From: Pseudomonas cavernae
Lineage (GTDB): Bacteria; Pseudomonadota; Gammaproteobacteria; Pseudomonadales; Pseudomonadaceae
DNA length: 64,000 nt
NCBI RefSeq assembly: GCF_003595175.1
Contig: NZ_CP032419.1
Coordinates: 248,001 to 312,000, forward strand
Direction: 5' to 3'
Part shown: piece after piece, positions 36,768 through 45,984 of the stretch
How positions within the stretch are numbered: position 1 is the stretch's first letter
Layout of the letters: each line of letters begins with the position of its first letter
Notes under the pieces: generated by a model
The model's input: the letters and a program-made list of their open reading frames with translations, nothing else
The model's database searches: none
What the model was told of the DNA's origin: nothing
Made by a program: the position numbers and the translations under genes

Positions 36768-38096
36768 ATGGAAGCGGTCATCCAGCACTGGCTACTGTGG
36801 GCCTCGGAAGCCGCCAAGAGCGACGGCGGCATCCTCCTGTTCGTCACCATGCTGCCGGCCTTCACCCTGCTGGAGCTGCCATTCAACCTGCTGGTGCTGC
36901 TCGGTGTGCTGCGCTGGTTCGTGCGCAAGCCGTTCGAGCTGCCGCAGGGCAACATCCACCACCCGCGGGTCTCCTGCATCATCACCTGCTACAGCGAGGG
37001 GCGCGACGTGCAGAGCACTCTGCTCACCCTGTGCGAGCAGACCTACCAGGGCGAGATCGAGATGATCCCGGTGCTCGACGGCGCCGCGCTGAACCAGCCG
37101 ACCCTGCAGGCGGTGCGCGATTTCCGCGTCGATCCCCGGTTGTATCCGCGGCGCCTGCTGCGGCCGATCGCCAAGTGGCAGCGCGGCGGCCGGGTGTCCT
37201 CGCTGAACGCCGGCCTGGCCCACTGCACCGGCGAGATCGTCATGGCCCTGGACGGCGACACCTCGTTCGACAACGACATGGTCGCCAACATCGTCCGCCA
37301 TTTCGCCGATCCGGACGTGCCGGCCGTGGCCGGCAGCCTGCGCGTGCGCAACCGGCGGGCCTCGCTGGTCGCGGCGCTGCAGGCCATGGAGTACCTGCTG
37401 TCGATCCACATGGCCAAGATCGGCCTCAGCGAATGGAACCTGGTCAACAATATCTCCGGCGCGTTCGGCGCCTTCCGCCGCAGTTTCCTGGACAAGCTCG
37501 GCGGCTGGGACACCCACAGCGCCGAGGACCTGGACATCACCCTGCGCATCAAGAACTACTTCGGCCGGCGCGCGCTGCGCATCCCCTTCGAACCGTACGC
37601 CATCGGTCATACCGACGCTCCGGTGACCCTCTGGCAGTTCCTCAAGCAGCGCCTGCGCTGGGACGGCGACCTGTTCTTCCTGTACATCCGCAAGCACCGC
37701 CACAGCTTCAACCCGCGCCTGCTGGGCTGGCCGAACTTTCTGATGACCCTGTTCAACGGCTTCTTCTTCCAGCTGGTGCTGCCCTTCATCATCGTCGGCT
37801 ACCTGCTGGTCGGCTTGTTCGTCCTGCAGTGGCCGGTGTTCCTGGCCCTGGCCGGGCTGATCTACCTGGTCTACCTGGCGGTCACGCTGCTGCTCTACCT
37901 GGCCATGCTGACCATGGTGTCCGAGCGGCCGCGCCAGGACCTGCGTCTGTTGCCGCTGGTGTTCGTGTTTCCGTTGTTTATGCTGATGATGCGTTGCTGG
38001 AGCGCGGTGTCCATGCTCAACGAGGCGTTGCGGCGCGGTCATGAGGAAACCAGCATGGCACCCTGGTGGGTGTTGAAGAGGGGAAGGAGATTCTAG
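36768..38096 (+). CDS. Processive family 2 glycosyltransferase (exopolysaccharide synthase)
   Basis: 442-residue inner membrane GT2. One N-terminal membrane helix (about 13-45) precedes the catalytic domain, and about four helices follow (330-415). Substrate and metal Asp residues lie in LDGDTSFDND (D162, D164), the base in SAEDLDITLR (D254), and the processive QxxRW motif is QRLRW (294-298). The set matches polymerising beta-glycosyltransferases such as cellulose, hyaluronan or PgaC-type synthases. There is no PilZ domain, so regulation may come from the gene before it. The sugar used is unknown. Confidence 0.85.
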   Translation: MEAVIQHWLLWASEAAKSDGGILLFVTMLPAFTLLELPFNLLVLLGVLRWFVRKPFELPQGNIHHPRVSCIITCYSEGRDVQSTLLTLCEQTYQGEIEMIPVLDGAALNQPTLQAVRDFRVDPRLYPRRLLRPIAKWQRGGRVSSLNAGLAHCTGEIVMALDGDTSFDNDMVANIVRHFADPDVPAVAGSLRVRNRRASLVAALQAMEYLLSIHMAKIGLSEWNLVNNISGAFGAFRRSFLDKLGGWDTHSAEDLDITLRIKNYFGRRALRIPFEPYAIGHTDAPVTLWQFLKQRLRWDGDLFFLYIRKHRHSFNPRLLGWPNFLMTLFNGFFFQLVLPFIIVGYLLVGLFVLQWPVFLALAGLIYLVYLAVTLLLYLAMLTMVSERPRQDLRLLPLVFVFPLFMLMMRCWSAVSMLNEALRRGHEETSMAPWWVLKRGRRF

Positions 38097-38100
38097 GACG

Positions 38101-40215
38101 ATGAAGCGCGCGTTATTGGCCTGTGCCCTGTTGCTGGCCAGCGCACCGGGCTTGGCCGAGGTGCTGCCGCTGGATGAGCTGCTCGCGCGCGCTGCCGAGG
38201 GGCTGGCGCTGGGCGCCAGCGCCGCCGAGCAGGATGCCCTCGCTGCGCTCAGGCAGCAGCGCGAGGCCGAAGCCGGCTGGCAGTGGTTCGCCGCCGCCAG
38301 CACGGGCCGTTACCGTGAGCTGGTCACCGAGGATGTGCGCGACGACTACTACGGCCGCAACCTGGCCCTGGGCCTGCGCCATCCGCTGCTCGGCAGCCTG
38401 TACCGGCAGCGCGACGCGGTGCAGGCGATCGTCCACGACCAGCAGCGGCAGACCATCCGCCAACTGCTGCAGCGCGCCGAGCGGCGCCTGGCCCTGCGCA
38501 GCGCCTACGCCGACTGGTGGCGCGCCGACCAGGAGCAGCGCTGGTGCGCCGAGCTGCTGCCGGCGGCGCAGCAGGCGCGCGAGCGGCTGGCCCTGCGCCA
38601 GCGCGAGGGCTGGCTGCGCCAGTCCCAGGCGCGCCAGCTCGATGGCCAGTGGCAGGCCCTGCAGCGCCGCTGCGCGCAGCGCGAAGCCCTGCTCGAGGAA
38701 ACCCGCGACGGCCTGGCCGAACTGGCCGGCCTCGAGCTGAGCGCCGCCCAGCAGCCCCGGGCCGAATCCCTGGCCGGCCAGGTGCAGCCGCTGTCCGCCT
38801 GGCGCCAGGCCATCGAGCGCCATCCGCGCCTGCAGGCGCGCCAGGACGAGGTGCGTCAGGCCGACCAGCGGCGCGAGTCGCCCTGGTATGCCGGGGTCGA
38901 TTCCCACTTCAGCCTGGCGCAGAGCTACGAAGACCGCAGCGGCGCGCCGAAGCCGGGCGATGGCCTGGTGGCCAGCCTGACGTTTTCCGCGCCCTTCGAC
39001 CCGCTGGGCTACGGGCGCGCCCGGACCCGCGAGACCGAGGCTCGCCATCAGACGGCGCTGGCCCAGGTGCAGAGCGAGCGCGGGCAACTGCTGCAGGCGC
39101 TCGGCCAGGCCTTGCGCCTGCAGCGGCAGAGCATCGAGGAGCTGCGCGCCGAGCGCGAGCAGCTCGAGGTCTCGCACCAGGCTCTGGACGAGCTGCGCCT
39201 GCGCGAGCAGCGCGCGGTGGAGACCACGGCGGACGAGCTGCTGGCCGCCGATGTGGAATACCAGCGCAGCGGCTTGCGCCTGATCGGCGCCCGGCACGCC
39301 GCCTGGCTGCGCGAGGCCGAGCTGCGCCTGTTCGCCGAGGACGATTCCGAGCTGGCCCGCCTGCTCGGTGATCAGTCGCTCACCTGGCAGGCCCTGTCGG
39401 GCACGGCCGGGGCCGCCGCGGTGACGCTCGCCGCGAACCGCCGGGCCGCCGCCGGGCCGTCGCGCGACTGGCAGCAAGGCGTCTATGTCTGGGACAGCGT
39501 CCGCCTGCTGGATGCCCGCAGCCGGACGGCCGAACTGCGCGAGCTGCGGCGGGCCGGGATGCAGCGCCTCTACCTCGGCCTCAGCGCCGCCCAACTGGCC
39601 GATCTGCCGAGCCTGCGCCAGCGCCTCCAGGCCACCCTCGCCGCCGCGCGCAACGAGGGCCTGCAGGTGGCCCTCCTGCTCGGCGACCCGGCCTGGCTGC
39701 AGCCGGAGCACCGCCAGGGGCTGCTGACGCTGCTCGGCCAGCTGCGCGGGTTGCCCTTCGCTGCCCTGCACCTGGATCTGGAAGTCGAACAACTCGGCTG
39801 GCCGGTACCCGACAGTCGCCTGCAGGATTGGCTGGACACCCTGGCGGCAGTGACCAGCATCAACCCCTGGCCGCTGGAGCTGTCCAGCCACCACCGCTGG
39901 TTCGTCGAACCTGTCGCTGGCCAGACCTGCGTGCCCTGCGCCCTGCCGCAGCGCGGTGTGCGCCAGGTCAGCCTGATGATCTACACGCGCAATGCCGAGA
40001 GCAGCGCCGCGCTGGCCGAGCAGATCGCCCGGCGCTGGCCGGCCCTGCAGTTCCGCCTGGCGCAGAGCGTCGAGCCGCAGCTGACGGCCGAGGAGAGCTG
40101 GAGCGGCGTGCCGCGCCACCAGTTGCAACGGCAGGTCGGACGCTGGCGGACGCGCCTGCAGCCGGTCGGTATCCGTGGCATCGACTGGCAGGATTGGCCT
40201 AACTACCCCCGTTGA
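38101..40215 (+). CDS. TolC-like outer membrane channel fused to a TIM-barrel-like domain
   Basis: 704 residues with a Sec signal (MKRALLACALLLASAPGLAE). Residues about 20-430 are Gln/Arg/Leu-rich helices of the outer membrane efflux (TolC) family in two repeats, including ALGLRHPLLGSLYRQRDAVQ and LTFSAPFDPLGYGRARTRE. After a linker, residues about 460-704 have the alternating strands and helices of a TIM barrel, with acidic strand ends HLDLEVEQ (D559, E561), ESWSGVP and IRGIDWQDW, like polysaccharide hydrolases. TolC C-termini face the periplasm, so the extra domain may trim or guide the polymer. It starts four bases after the GT2. Confidence 0.78.
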   Translation: MKRALLACALLLASAPGLAEVLPLDELLARAAEGLALGASAAEQDALAALRQQREAEAGWQWFAAASTGRYRELVTEDVRDDYYGRNLALGLRHPLLGSLYRQRDAVQAIVHDQQRQTIRQLLQRAERRLALRSAYADWWRADQEQRWCAELLPAAQQARERLALRQREGWLRQSQARQLDGQWQALQRRCAQREALLEETRDGLAELAGLELSAAQQPRAESLAGQVQPLSAWRQAIERHPRLQARQDEVRQADQRRESPWYAGVDSHFSLAQSYEDRSGAPKPGDGLVASLTFSAPFDPLGYGRARTRETEARHQTALAQVQSERGQLLQALGQALRLQRQSIEELRAEREQLEVSHQALDELRLREQRAVETTADELLAADVEYQRSGLRLIGARHAAWLREAELRLFAEDDSELARLLGDQSLTWQALSGTAGAAAVTLAANRRAAAGPSRDWQQGVYVWDSVRLLDARSRTAELRELRRAGMQRLYLGLSAAQLADLPSLRQRLQATLAAARNEGLQVALLLGDPAWLQPEHRQGLLTLLGQLRGLPFAALHLDLEVEQLGWPVPDSRLQDWLDTLAAVTSINPWPLELSSHHRWFVEPVAGQTCVPCALPQRGVRQVSLMIYTRNAESSAALAEQIARRWPALQFRLAQSVEPQLTAEESWSGVPRHQLQRQVGRWRTRLQPVGIRGIDWQDWPNYPR

Positions 40216-40223
40216 GCACGTCT

Positions 40224-41273
40224 ATGAAAATTCGCTTCTCCAGTGACAAGGAACAGCAACCGACCCAGGACCAGGGCCTCAAGGTGCTCTATGCGCCGGG
40301 CAAGCGCCTGGCCTTCAAGCTGCGCTGGTACCTCATCCTGCTGGCGGTACTCGGTCCGCTGCTGTGGCTGGCCGGCCAGTGGCTGCTGTCGCTCTGGCTG
40401 ATCCAGGCGCCGGCCCAGCTGGAGCTGCCGCTGCTTGAGCTGCGGGCCCGCGAGCCCGGCCAGGTGCAGCAACTGCTGGTGCGGCCGGGCGACCCGGTGG
40501 AAGCTGGCCAGGTGCTGGTGCGCCTGGACAACCCCGAGTGGCGCGCGCGCCTGGCCCTGCTGGAGGAGCCGGACCAGCATCCGGCTACCGACTCGCCGGC
40601 CCGCCGGAGCCTGCGCGAGCGCGAACGGGAGGCGCTGGAGCGCCTGCTGGCCAGCGCCGAACAGCGGCTGGGCCAGCTGCGCGGCCTGCAGGCCGCCGGA
40701 GCGGCGACGCGCGGCGAGGTGCAGGCCGCTAGCGATCTGCGCGATCAGCGCCAGCGCGATCTGCTGCAATTCGATCAGCAACAGGCCGTGGTGCTGCCCC
40801 AGGTCGCCTTCGACCAGCAACAGCGCGGGCTGGAGCGGCGCTGGCTGGAGGAGCGCCTGGAGGGGCTGGCCCTGCAGGCCCCCCATGCGGGCGAAGTCAG
40901 CGAAATCCTGGTCAACGAGGGCGAGAACATCGGCCCCGGCAATCTGCTGCTGCGCATGCGCACCGACGGCGAGGTGCGGGTGTGGGTCTACCTGGAGCCC
41001 CGCGATGTCGCGTACGCGGTGCCCGGGCAGCCTTTCCGCCTGCGGCTGCCCGATGGTCGCTGGCTGCCGGCGCAGGTGGTTCGGGCGGTGGACGATGCCG
41101 TGTCGGTGCCGGGCGAGCTGCGCGCGGCGTTCAGCGCACCGACCCGCAACCTGCGGGTGCTGGCCCGCATCACCGGCGAGCTGCCGAAGCGCTGGCGAGC
41201 CGACCGCCTGGGTCTGCAGGCGCGCTTCCCGCACCAGTGGCCGTGGGTCGACGCCTGGGCCGGAGATGAGTGA
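40224..41273 (+). CDS. HlyD-family periplasmic adaptor subunit
   Basis: 349-residue membrane fusion protein. One N-terminal membrane anchor (about 36-62, LRWYLILLAVLGPLLWLAGQ) is followed by a split biotinyl-lipoyl-like region (PGQVQQLLVRPGDPVEAGQV and LQAPHAGEVSEILVNEGENI), a Leu/Arg/Gln-rich helical hairpin and a beta-barrel end. It would bridge the glycosyltransferase and the TolC-like channel. Starts eight bases after it; ATG 40224 chosen over a TTG at 40212. Its stop directly abuts the convergent hydrolase gene. Confidence 0.85.
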   Translation: MKIRFSSDKEQQPTQDQGLKVLYAPGKRLAFKLRWYLILLAVLGPLLWLAGQWLLSLWLIQAPAQLELPLLELRAREPGQVQQLLVRPGDPVEAGQVLVRLDNPEWRARLALLEEPDQHPATDSPARRSLREREREALERLLASAEQRLGQLRGLQAAGAATRGEVQAASDLRDQRQRDLLQFDQQQAVVLPQVAFDQQQRGLERRWLEERLEGLALQAPHAGEVSEILVNEGENIGPGNLLLRMRTDGEVRVWVYLEPRDVAYAVPGQPFRLRLPDGRWLPAQVVRAVDDAVSVPGELRAAFSAPTRNLRVLARITGELPKRWRADRLGLQARFPHQWPWVDAWAGDE

Positions 41274-42257
41274 TCAGCGCCGGCCGTTCAACCAGGCGGG
41301 AATCCGCCGTTCCAGGTAATAACCCGGTTGGCGCGGCGAGCCGTCGATGAAGCCGGCATGGCCGCCGTGGGCATGCAGCTCGAATTCCACTCCGGGGGCC
41401 AGTTCGGCGCTTTCCGGCAGGCTGTGGCGGAACACGAAGGGGTCGTCGGCGGCCTGGATGATCAGCGTCGGCGTGCGGATCGCGCCCAGGTAATAGCGGC
41501 TGGAAGCGCGCCGATAATAGTCGTCCGCATCGGCAAAGCCATGCAGCGGCGCGGTGATGCGCCCGTCGAAGTCCCAGAAGGTGCGCATGCCGTCCAGCGG
41601 TCCGAGGCGCTGCAAGGCGGCCAGGTGGCGGTCCTCGCGTAGTTGCTGGAAGCGCTGCTGCTTGCGCTGCACGTAGGCGACCATCTCGCTCATGAAATGG
41701 CGCTGATAGACCCGCGAGAAGCCGATGCCGATGCGGTCGGCGCACTGGTCCAGACGGAACGGCACCGACACCGCCACTGCCGCCTGCAACGGGCAGTCCG
41801 CACCGCTTTCGCCGAGGTGCTTGAGCAGCACGTTGCCGCCCAGCGAATAGCCCACCGCATACAGCGGCGCCAGCGGCCGCTGGGCGCGCAGGTGGGCGAT
41901 GACCGCAGCGAGGTCCTCGCTGACCCCCGAGTGATAGCCGCGCGGCAGCAGGTTCGGCTCGCCCGAGCAGCCGCGCCAGTTCAGCGCCACGCTGGCCCAG
42001 CCCTGAGCGGCCAGGCGCTGTTGCAGGCCGAGCACGTAGAGCGAGCTGGACGAGCCGGTCAGCCCGTGCAGGACCAGCACCAGCGGCGTCTCGGCGGCAT
42101 GCGGGCCGTGCCAGTCGAGATCGAGGAAATCGCCATCTTCCAGCCACAGGCGTTCGCGCTGGCGTTGCAACTGCGGCGGCCGGCGGCCCAGCGAGTTCCA
42201 CAGGGTCTGCAGATGCGGGCCGGGCAGCCACCAGGCGGGTTGGAAGGATGCGGTCAT
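41274..42257 (-). CDS. YheT-family alpha/beta hydrolase
   Basis: 327-residue alpha/beta hydrolase of the YheT (UPF0017) group. Motifs: LVLVLHGLTGSSSSLYVLGL, nucleophile elbow AVGYSLGGNVLLKHLGE, acid segment LIIQAADDPFVF, and the final His in HAHGGHAGFIDG. Physiological substrate is unknown. It converges with the adaptor gene with no bases between the two stops. Corresponds roughly to PA0368. Confidence 0.88.
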   Translation of the reverse strand: MTASFQPAWWLPGPHLQTLWNSLGRRPPQLQRQRERLWLEDGDFLDLDWHGPHAAETPLVLVLHGLTGSSSSLYVLGLQQRLAAQGWASVALNWRGCSGEPNLLPRGYHSGVSEDLAAVIAHLRAQRPLAPLYAVGYSLGGNVLLKHLGESGADCPLQAAVAVSVPFRLDQCADRIGIGFSRVYQRHFMSEMVAYVQRKQQRFQQLREDRHLAALQRLGPLDGMRTFWDFDGRITAPLHGFADADDYYRRASSRYYLGAIRTPTLIIQAADDPFVFRHSLPESAELAPGVEFELHAHGGHAGFIDGSPRQPGYYLERRIPAWLNGRR

Positions 42258-42356
42258 GCGCCTTTGTGCTCATCAGCTTGGATCAAGTGACGAGGCTAGA
42301 GCCTTTGCGGGAAAAGCAGAAGCACCATTGCTTGGGCGAATGCCCGCAGCGGAGTC

Positions 42357-42382
42357 CTAGCCCGGATGCAGAGCCGGGCTAG
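42357..42382. terminator. Hairpin after rsmD
   Basis: Perfect nine-base stem CTAGCCCGG / CCGGGCTAG with eight-base loop, 28 bases past the rsmD stop on the minus strand. There is no strong T-run. Confidence 0.45.
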
Positions 42383-42409
42383 GGCGTTCAGGCGTTTTCT
42401 CGGGGCGGG

Positions 42410-43009
42410 TTAAACCGAGCGCTGCCACAGTGCGTAATACACCTGGCCGGCTTTCTGTTCGCGGTGCAGGCGCCAGTTGCTGGGCAGCGCCAAGCTCGAG
42501 GGCGCGGCTTCGCTTTCGGTGTAGATCCAGGCGTCGGCGGCCAGCCAGCCTTTGGCTTCCAGCAATGTGCAGGCCGACTCCAGCAAGTCGTGGCCGAAGG
42601 GCGGGTCGAGGAACACCAGGTCGAAGGGCGTGGCGGGCTGGCTTTCCAGATGGCGCAAGCCATCGCCGTGCAGCAACTGGCCGTTGTCGCACTTCAGCGT
42701 GGCCAGGGTCTGGCGCAGGCTGGCAATGGCGGCCATGTGGGTGTCCACCGCCAAGGCGCTGCCGGCACCGCGCGACAGGGCTTCCAGGTACAGGGCGCCG
42801 CTGCCGGCGAACAGGTCGAGGACCTTGGCGCCGGCCACATAGGGCGCTAGCCAGTTGAACAGGGTCTCGCGCACCCGGTTGGGCGTCGGGCGCAGGCCGT
42901 GGGCCATCGGGAAGCTGAATTTGCGGCTGCGCCATGCGCCGCCGATGATCCGCAGCTCGCCTTGGCCGCCGTGGGCGGGAACGTTGCTGGGTTTGCTTGG
43001 ACGGCTCAT
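42410..43009 (-). CDS. rsmD: 16S rRNA m2G966 methyltransferase
   Basis: 199-residue SAM-dependent methyltransferase acting on the 30S head. Visible: LRIIGGAWRSRKFSFP, RPTPNRVRETLFNWL, the SAM loop VLDLFAGSGALYLEALSRGA and the catalytic FLDPPF. Its start overlaps the stop of the upstream M16 gene by one base; the cluster M16-M16-rsmD diverging from ftsY is conserved in pseudomonads. Confidence 0.95.
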   Translation of the reverse strand: MSRPSKPSNVPAHGGQGELRIIGGAWRSRKFSFPMAHGLRPTPNRVRETLFNWLAPYVAGAKVLDLFAGSGALYLEALSRGAGSALAVDTHMAAIASLRQTLATLKCDNGQLLHGDGLRHLESQPATPFDLVFLDPPFGHDLLESACTLLEAKGWLAADAWIYTESEAAPSSLALPSNWRLHREQKAGQVYYALWQRSV

Positions 43010-44508
43010 CAGTGCTCCGGTACGCCGAGCGCGGGCTCGGCGGGTTTGTCGGTGGGGGGCGGCAGCGGTTGCTGGGCGACGGTCGGGCCGGCAGTGACGA
43101 TCACCAGGGCGTCCGGGTCGAGGTGCTTGGCCATCGCCGTTTTCACCTGCGCGGCGCTGAGGTTCTGCACCTGCTGCATGAAATCTTCCAGGTAGCTCAG
43201 CGGCAGGTCGTAGAAGCCGATCGCACCGAGCTGGCCGACGATGTCGGCATTGCTCGCGGTGGAGAGCGGGAAGCTGCCGGCCAGCTCGCGCTTGGCGTCG
43301 TCCAGCTCCTGCTGGGTCGGGCCGGTGGCCAGGTAGTCGCGCAGGATGTCCTGGACCAGCTTGAGGGTGCCGGCGCTCTGCTCGGCGCGGGTCTGCAGGC
43401 TGATCATGAACGGCCCGCGCGTCTGCATGGCGGTGAAGCCGGAGTACACGCCATAGGTCAGCCCGCGTTTCTCCCGCACTTCGGCCATCAGGCGGGTGCC
43501 GAAGCCACCGCCGCCGAGGATCTGGTTGCCGAGGGTCAGCGCGGCGTAGTCCGGCTCGCGGCGGTCGATGCCCAGCTCGGCGAGCAGCAGGCTGGTCTGT
43601 TTGGAGGGGAACTCGATATGGCTGAGGCCGGGCTTGGGCACCTGCGGGGCGGGCGGCGGCGGCAGCGCCGGGCCCCGCGGCAGGGCGGCGGAAACCTGCG
43701 CGGCGAGCGCCTCGGCCTCGCCGCGGGAGAGGTCGCCGACCAGGGCGATGACCACGTTGCCGGCGGCGTAGGCCTGGGCGTGGAAGGCGCGCAACTGCGC
43801 CGCGCTGAGCGGCGGGATCGACTGTTCGGTGCCCTCGCTGGGGTGGCCGTAGGGGTGCTCGCCATACAGGCGCTGGAACAGTTGCAGGCCGGCGAGCTTG
43901 CCGGGGTTCTGCTTCTGGTACTGGAAGCCGGCCAGCACCTGGTTCTTGATCCGCACCAGCGCCTCGGCCGGGAAGCTCGGCTGGCCGAGCACCTCGGTGA
44001 ACAGCTGCAGCGCCGGTTCGCGCTGCTGCTTGGCGCTCAGGCTGCGCAGGCTGGCGATGGCCATGTCGCGGTAGGCACCGTTGCCGAATTCGGCGCCGAG
44101 GCCCTCGAAGCCGGTGGCGATGGCGGTGGCGTCCTTGCCGGGCACGCCTTCGTTGAGCATGGCGTTGGTCAGCATGGCCAGGCCGGGGGTGGCGCCGTCG
44201 TGGCTGCTGCCGGCGGCGAAGGTCAGGCGCAGATCGAACATCGGCAGCTGATGGGCCTCGACGAACAGCACCTTGGCGCCCTCGGCGGTGCGCCAGCTGT
44301 GGATCTCCAGGGCGCGGCGGCTGGGCGTCTGACCCTTGAGGGCGGTCAGGGACTCCAGCTTGGCGGGGCCGGCGGCCGCCTCAGGCGTGGCGCTTGGCGG
44401 AGTTGGCGGGGTCGACGCCGGGCGGCTGGCCAGCAGCGCCAAGGCGCCAAGCAGGATCAGCGCAGCCAGGCCGAGCAGGCCGTAGCGCAGGCCATTGCGC
44501 TCACTCAT
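43009..44508 (-). CDS. M16 peptidase-like protein, non-catalytic partner
   Basis: 499 residues with an N-terminal membrane anchor (about 9-30) and a Pro/Thr linker. The M16 fold is clear (SRRALEIHSWRTAEGAKVLF, ELAGSFPLSTASNADIVGQL), but the zinc motif HxxEH is missing; the corresponding stretch reads GLAMLTNAMLNEG. It is therefore probably the inactive, substrate-binding half of a heterodimer with the next gene, as PA0371 is to PA0372. The two genes overlap by eight bases. Confidence 0.9.
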   Translation of the reverse strand: MSERNGLRYGLLGLAALILLGALALLASRPASTPPTPPSATPEAAAGPAKLESLTALKGQTPSRRALEIHSWRTAEGAKVLFVEAHQLPMFDLRLTFAAGSSHDGATPGLAMLTNAMLNEGVPGKDATAIATGFEGLGAEFGNGAYRDMAIASLRSLSAKQQREPALQLFTEVLGQPSFPAEALVRIKNQVLAGFQYQKQNPGKLAGLQLFQRLYGEHPYGHPSEGTEQSIPPLSAAQLRAFHAQAYAAGNVVIALVGDLSRGEAEALAAQVSAALPRGPALPPPPAPQVPKPGLSHIEFPSKQTSLLLAELGIDRREPDYAALTLGNQILGGGGFGTRLMAEVREKRGLTYGVYSGFTAMQTRGPFMISLQTRAEQSAGTLKLVQDILRDYLATGPTQQELDDAKRELAGSFPLSTASNADIVGQLGAIGFYDLPLSYLEDFMQQVQNLSAAQVKTAMAKHLDPDALVIVTAGPTVAQQPLPPPTDKPAEPALGVPEH

Positions 44509-45856
44509 GGCGAGTCTCCTTGGGCAGGATATGGGCGACGCTCAGGCGCTCGCGGGTGAAATAGGTGCGGGCGGCGTTCTGGATGTCGGCGGGGCTGATG
44601 GTTTCCAGGCTGGTCAGGTCCTGATCCAGCAACCGCCAGGACAGACCGACGGTTTCCAGCTCGCCGATGGCGCTGGCCTGACTGCTGATCGAATCGCGCT
44701 CGAACACCAGCCCGGCGATCACTTGGGCGCGCACCCGTTGCAGCTCCTCGGCGCTCGGCGGCGCGCGCTTCAGCTCCTCCAGCTGGCGCCAGAGGCCGGC
44801 TTCGGCCTGCGCCAGGGTCTTGCCGGTCTGCACGTTGGGGGTGGCGGAGAGGACGAACAGGCTGTCGCCGCGGGTGAAGGCGTCGTAGTTCGCCGAGGCG
44901 CCGGACACCAGTTCCTCGCCGCGCTCCAGGCGCGCCGGCAGACGCGCGCTGTAGCCGCCGTCGAGCAGCGCCGAGATCAGGCGCAGAGCATGCACCGTGC
45001 GCGGGTCCTTGGCGCTCGCCAGGCCCGGCACGTTGAAACCCATCAGCAGGCTCGGCAACTGGGTCTGCAGGTGCAGGGTGAGGCGCCGCTCGCCAGGCGC
45101 GGCCAGCTCGAGCGGCGGTTTGGCGTCCGCCAGCGCCCGGCGTGGGATGGCGCCGAAATAGCGCTCGGCGAGGGCTTTGACCTCATCGCGGCTGACATCG
45201 CCGACCACCACCAGGGTGGCGTTGTTCGGCACGTACCAGGTTTGATACCAGCGGCGCAGCTCGTCGACATTCATGCGCTTGAGGTCGGCCATCCAGCCGA
45301 TGGTCGGGGTGTGGTAGCCGCTGGCGGGATAGGCCAGGGCCTTGAAGCGCTCGAAGGCGAGGGCGCCGGGCTTGTCGTCGGTGCGCAGGCGCCGCTCTTC
45401 CTTGATCACCTCGATCTCGCGGCTGAACTCCTCCGCCGGCAGGCGCAGGCTGACCAGGCGATCGGCTTCCAGCTCGAAGGCCACGGCCAGGCGGTCGCGC
45501 GCCAGCACCTGGTAATAGGCGGTGTAGTCGTCGCTGGTGAAGGCGTTCTCTTCCGCGCCGAGGTCGCGGAGGATGCGCGAGGCCTCGCCGGGGCCGAGCT
45601 TGCGGCTGCCCTTGAACATCATGTGCTCGAGGGCGTGGGACAGGCCGGTCTGGCCGGGCGTCTCGTAGCTGGAGCCGACCTTGTACCAGATCTGCGAAAC
45701 CACCACCGGGGCGCGATGGTCTTCGCGGACTATGACCTTGAGGCCGTTGTCCAGGCTGAATTCGTGGGTCGGCTGCGGCTCGGCGGCCAGCGCGACGAGC
45801 GGCAGGCAGAAGGCGGTGAGCAGCAGCCCGGCGGCGCGGCGGGCGATCATTTTCAT
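44501..45856 (-). CDS. M16 zinc metallopeptidase, catalytic subunit
   Basis: 451-residue exported peptidase with a signal peptide (MKMIARRAAGLLLTAFCLPL). The inverted zinc motif HALEHMMFKG (HxxEH) and downstream Glu region SDDYTAYYQVLARDRL are intact, followed by LPAEEFSREIEVIKEERRLR. ATG 45856 was chosen because it opens with a signal peptide; the longer frame runs back over the ftsY start on the other strand. Partner is the inactive homologue just downstream. Likely degrades periplasmic peptides (inference). Confidence 0.92.
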   Translation of the reverse strand: MKMIARRAAGLLLTAFCLPLVALAAEPQPTHEFSLDNGLKVIVREDHRAPVVVSQIWYKVGSSYETPGQTGLSHALEHMMFKGSRKLGPGEASRILRDLGAEENAFTSDDYTAYYQVLARDRLAVAFELEADRLVSLRLPAEEFSREIEVIKEERRLRTDDKPGALAFERFKALAYPASGYHTPTIGWMADLKRMNVDELRRWYQTWYVPNNATLVVVGDVSRDEVKALAERYFGAIPRRALADAKPPLELAAPGERRLTLHLQTQLPSLLMGFNVPGLASAKDPRTVHALRLISALLDGGYSARLPARLERGEELVSGASANYDAFTRGDSLFVLSATPNVQTGKTLAQAEAGLWRQLEELKRAPPSAEELQRVRAQVIAGLVFERDSISSQASAIGELETVGLSWRLLDQDLTSLETISPADIQNAARTYFTRERLSVAHILPKETRHE

Positions 45857-45984
45857 CGATGGGGCGACCTGTCGGGCGGCCCGCTTGGACTTAGCGTCGG
45901 CGGGCGAGGAGGTGCTAGGATACTCATCCGTTTTCCTGGCGGCCATGCCTGCCGGCGCGTCGCTCCCTTGAGATAGCCGTCCAC

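Noticed and set aside
38113..40128. 671-residue minus-strand frame opposite the TolC-like gene
   Set aside because: Shadow frame; the plus strand has a signal peptide, channel motifs and operon spacing.
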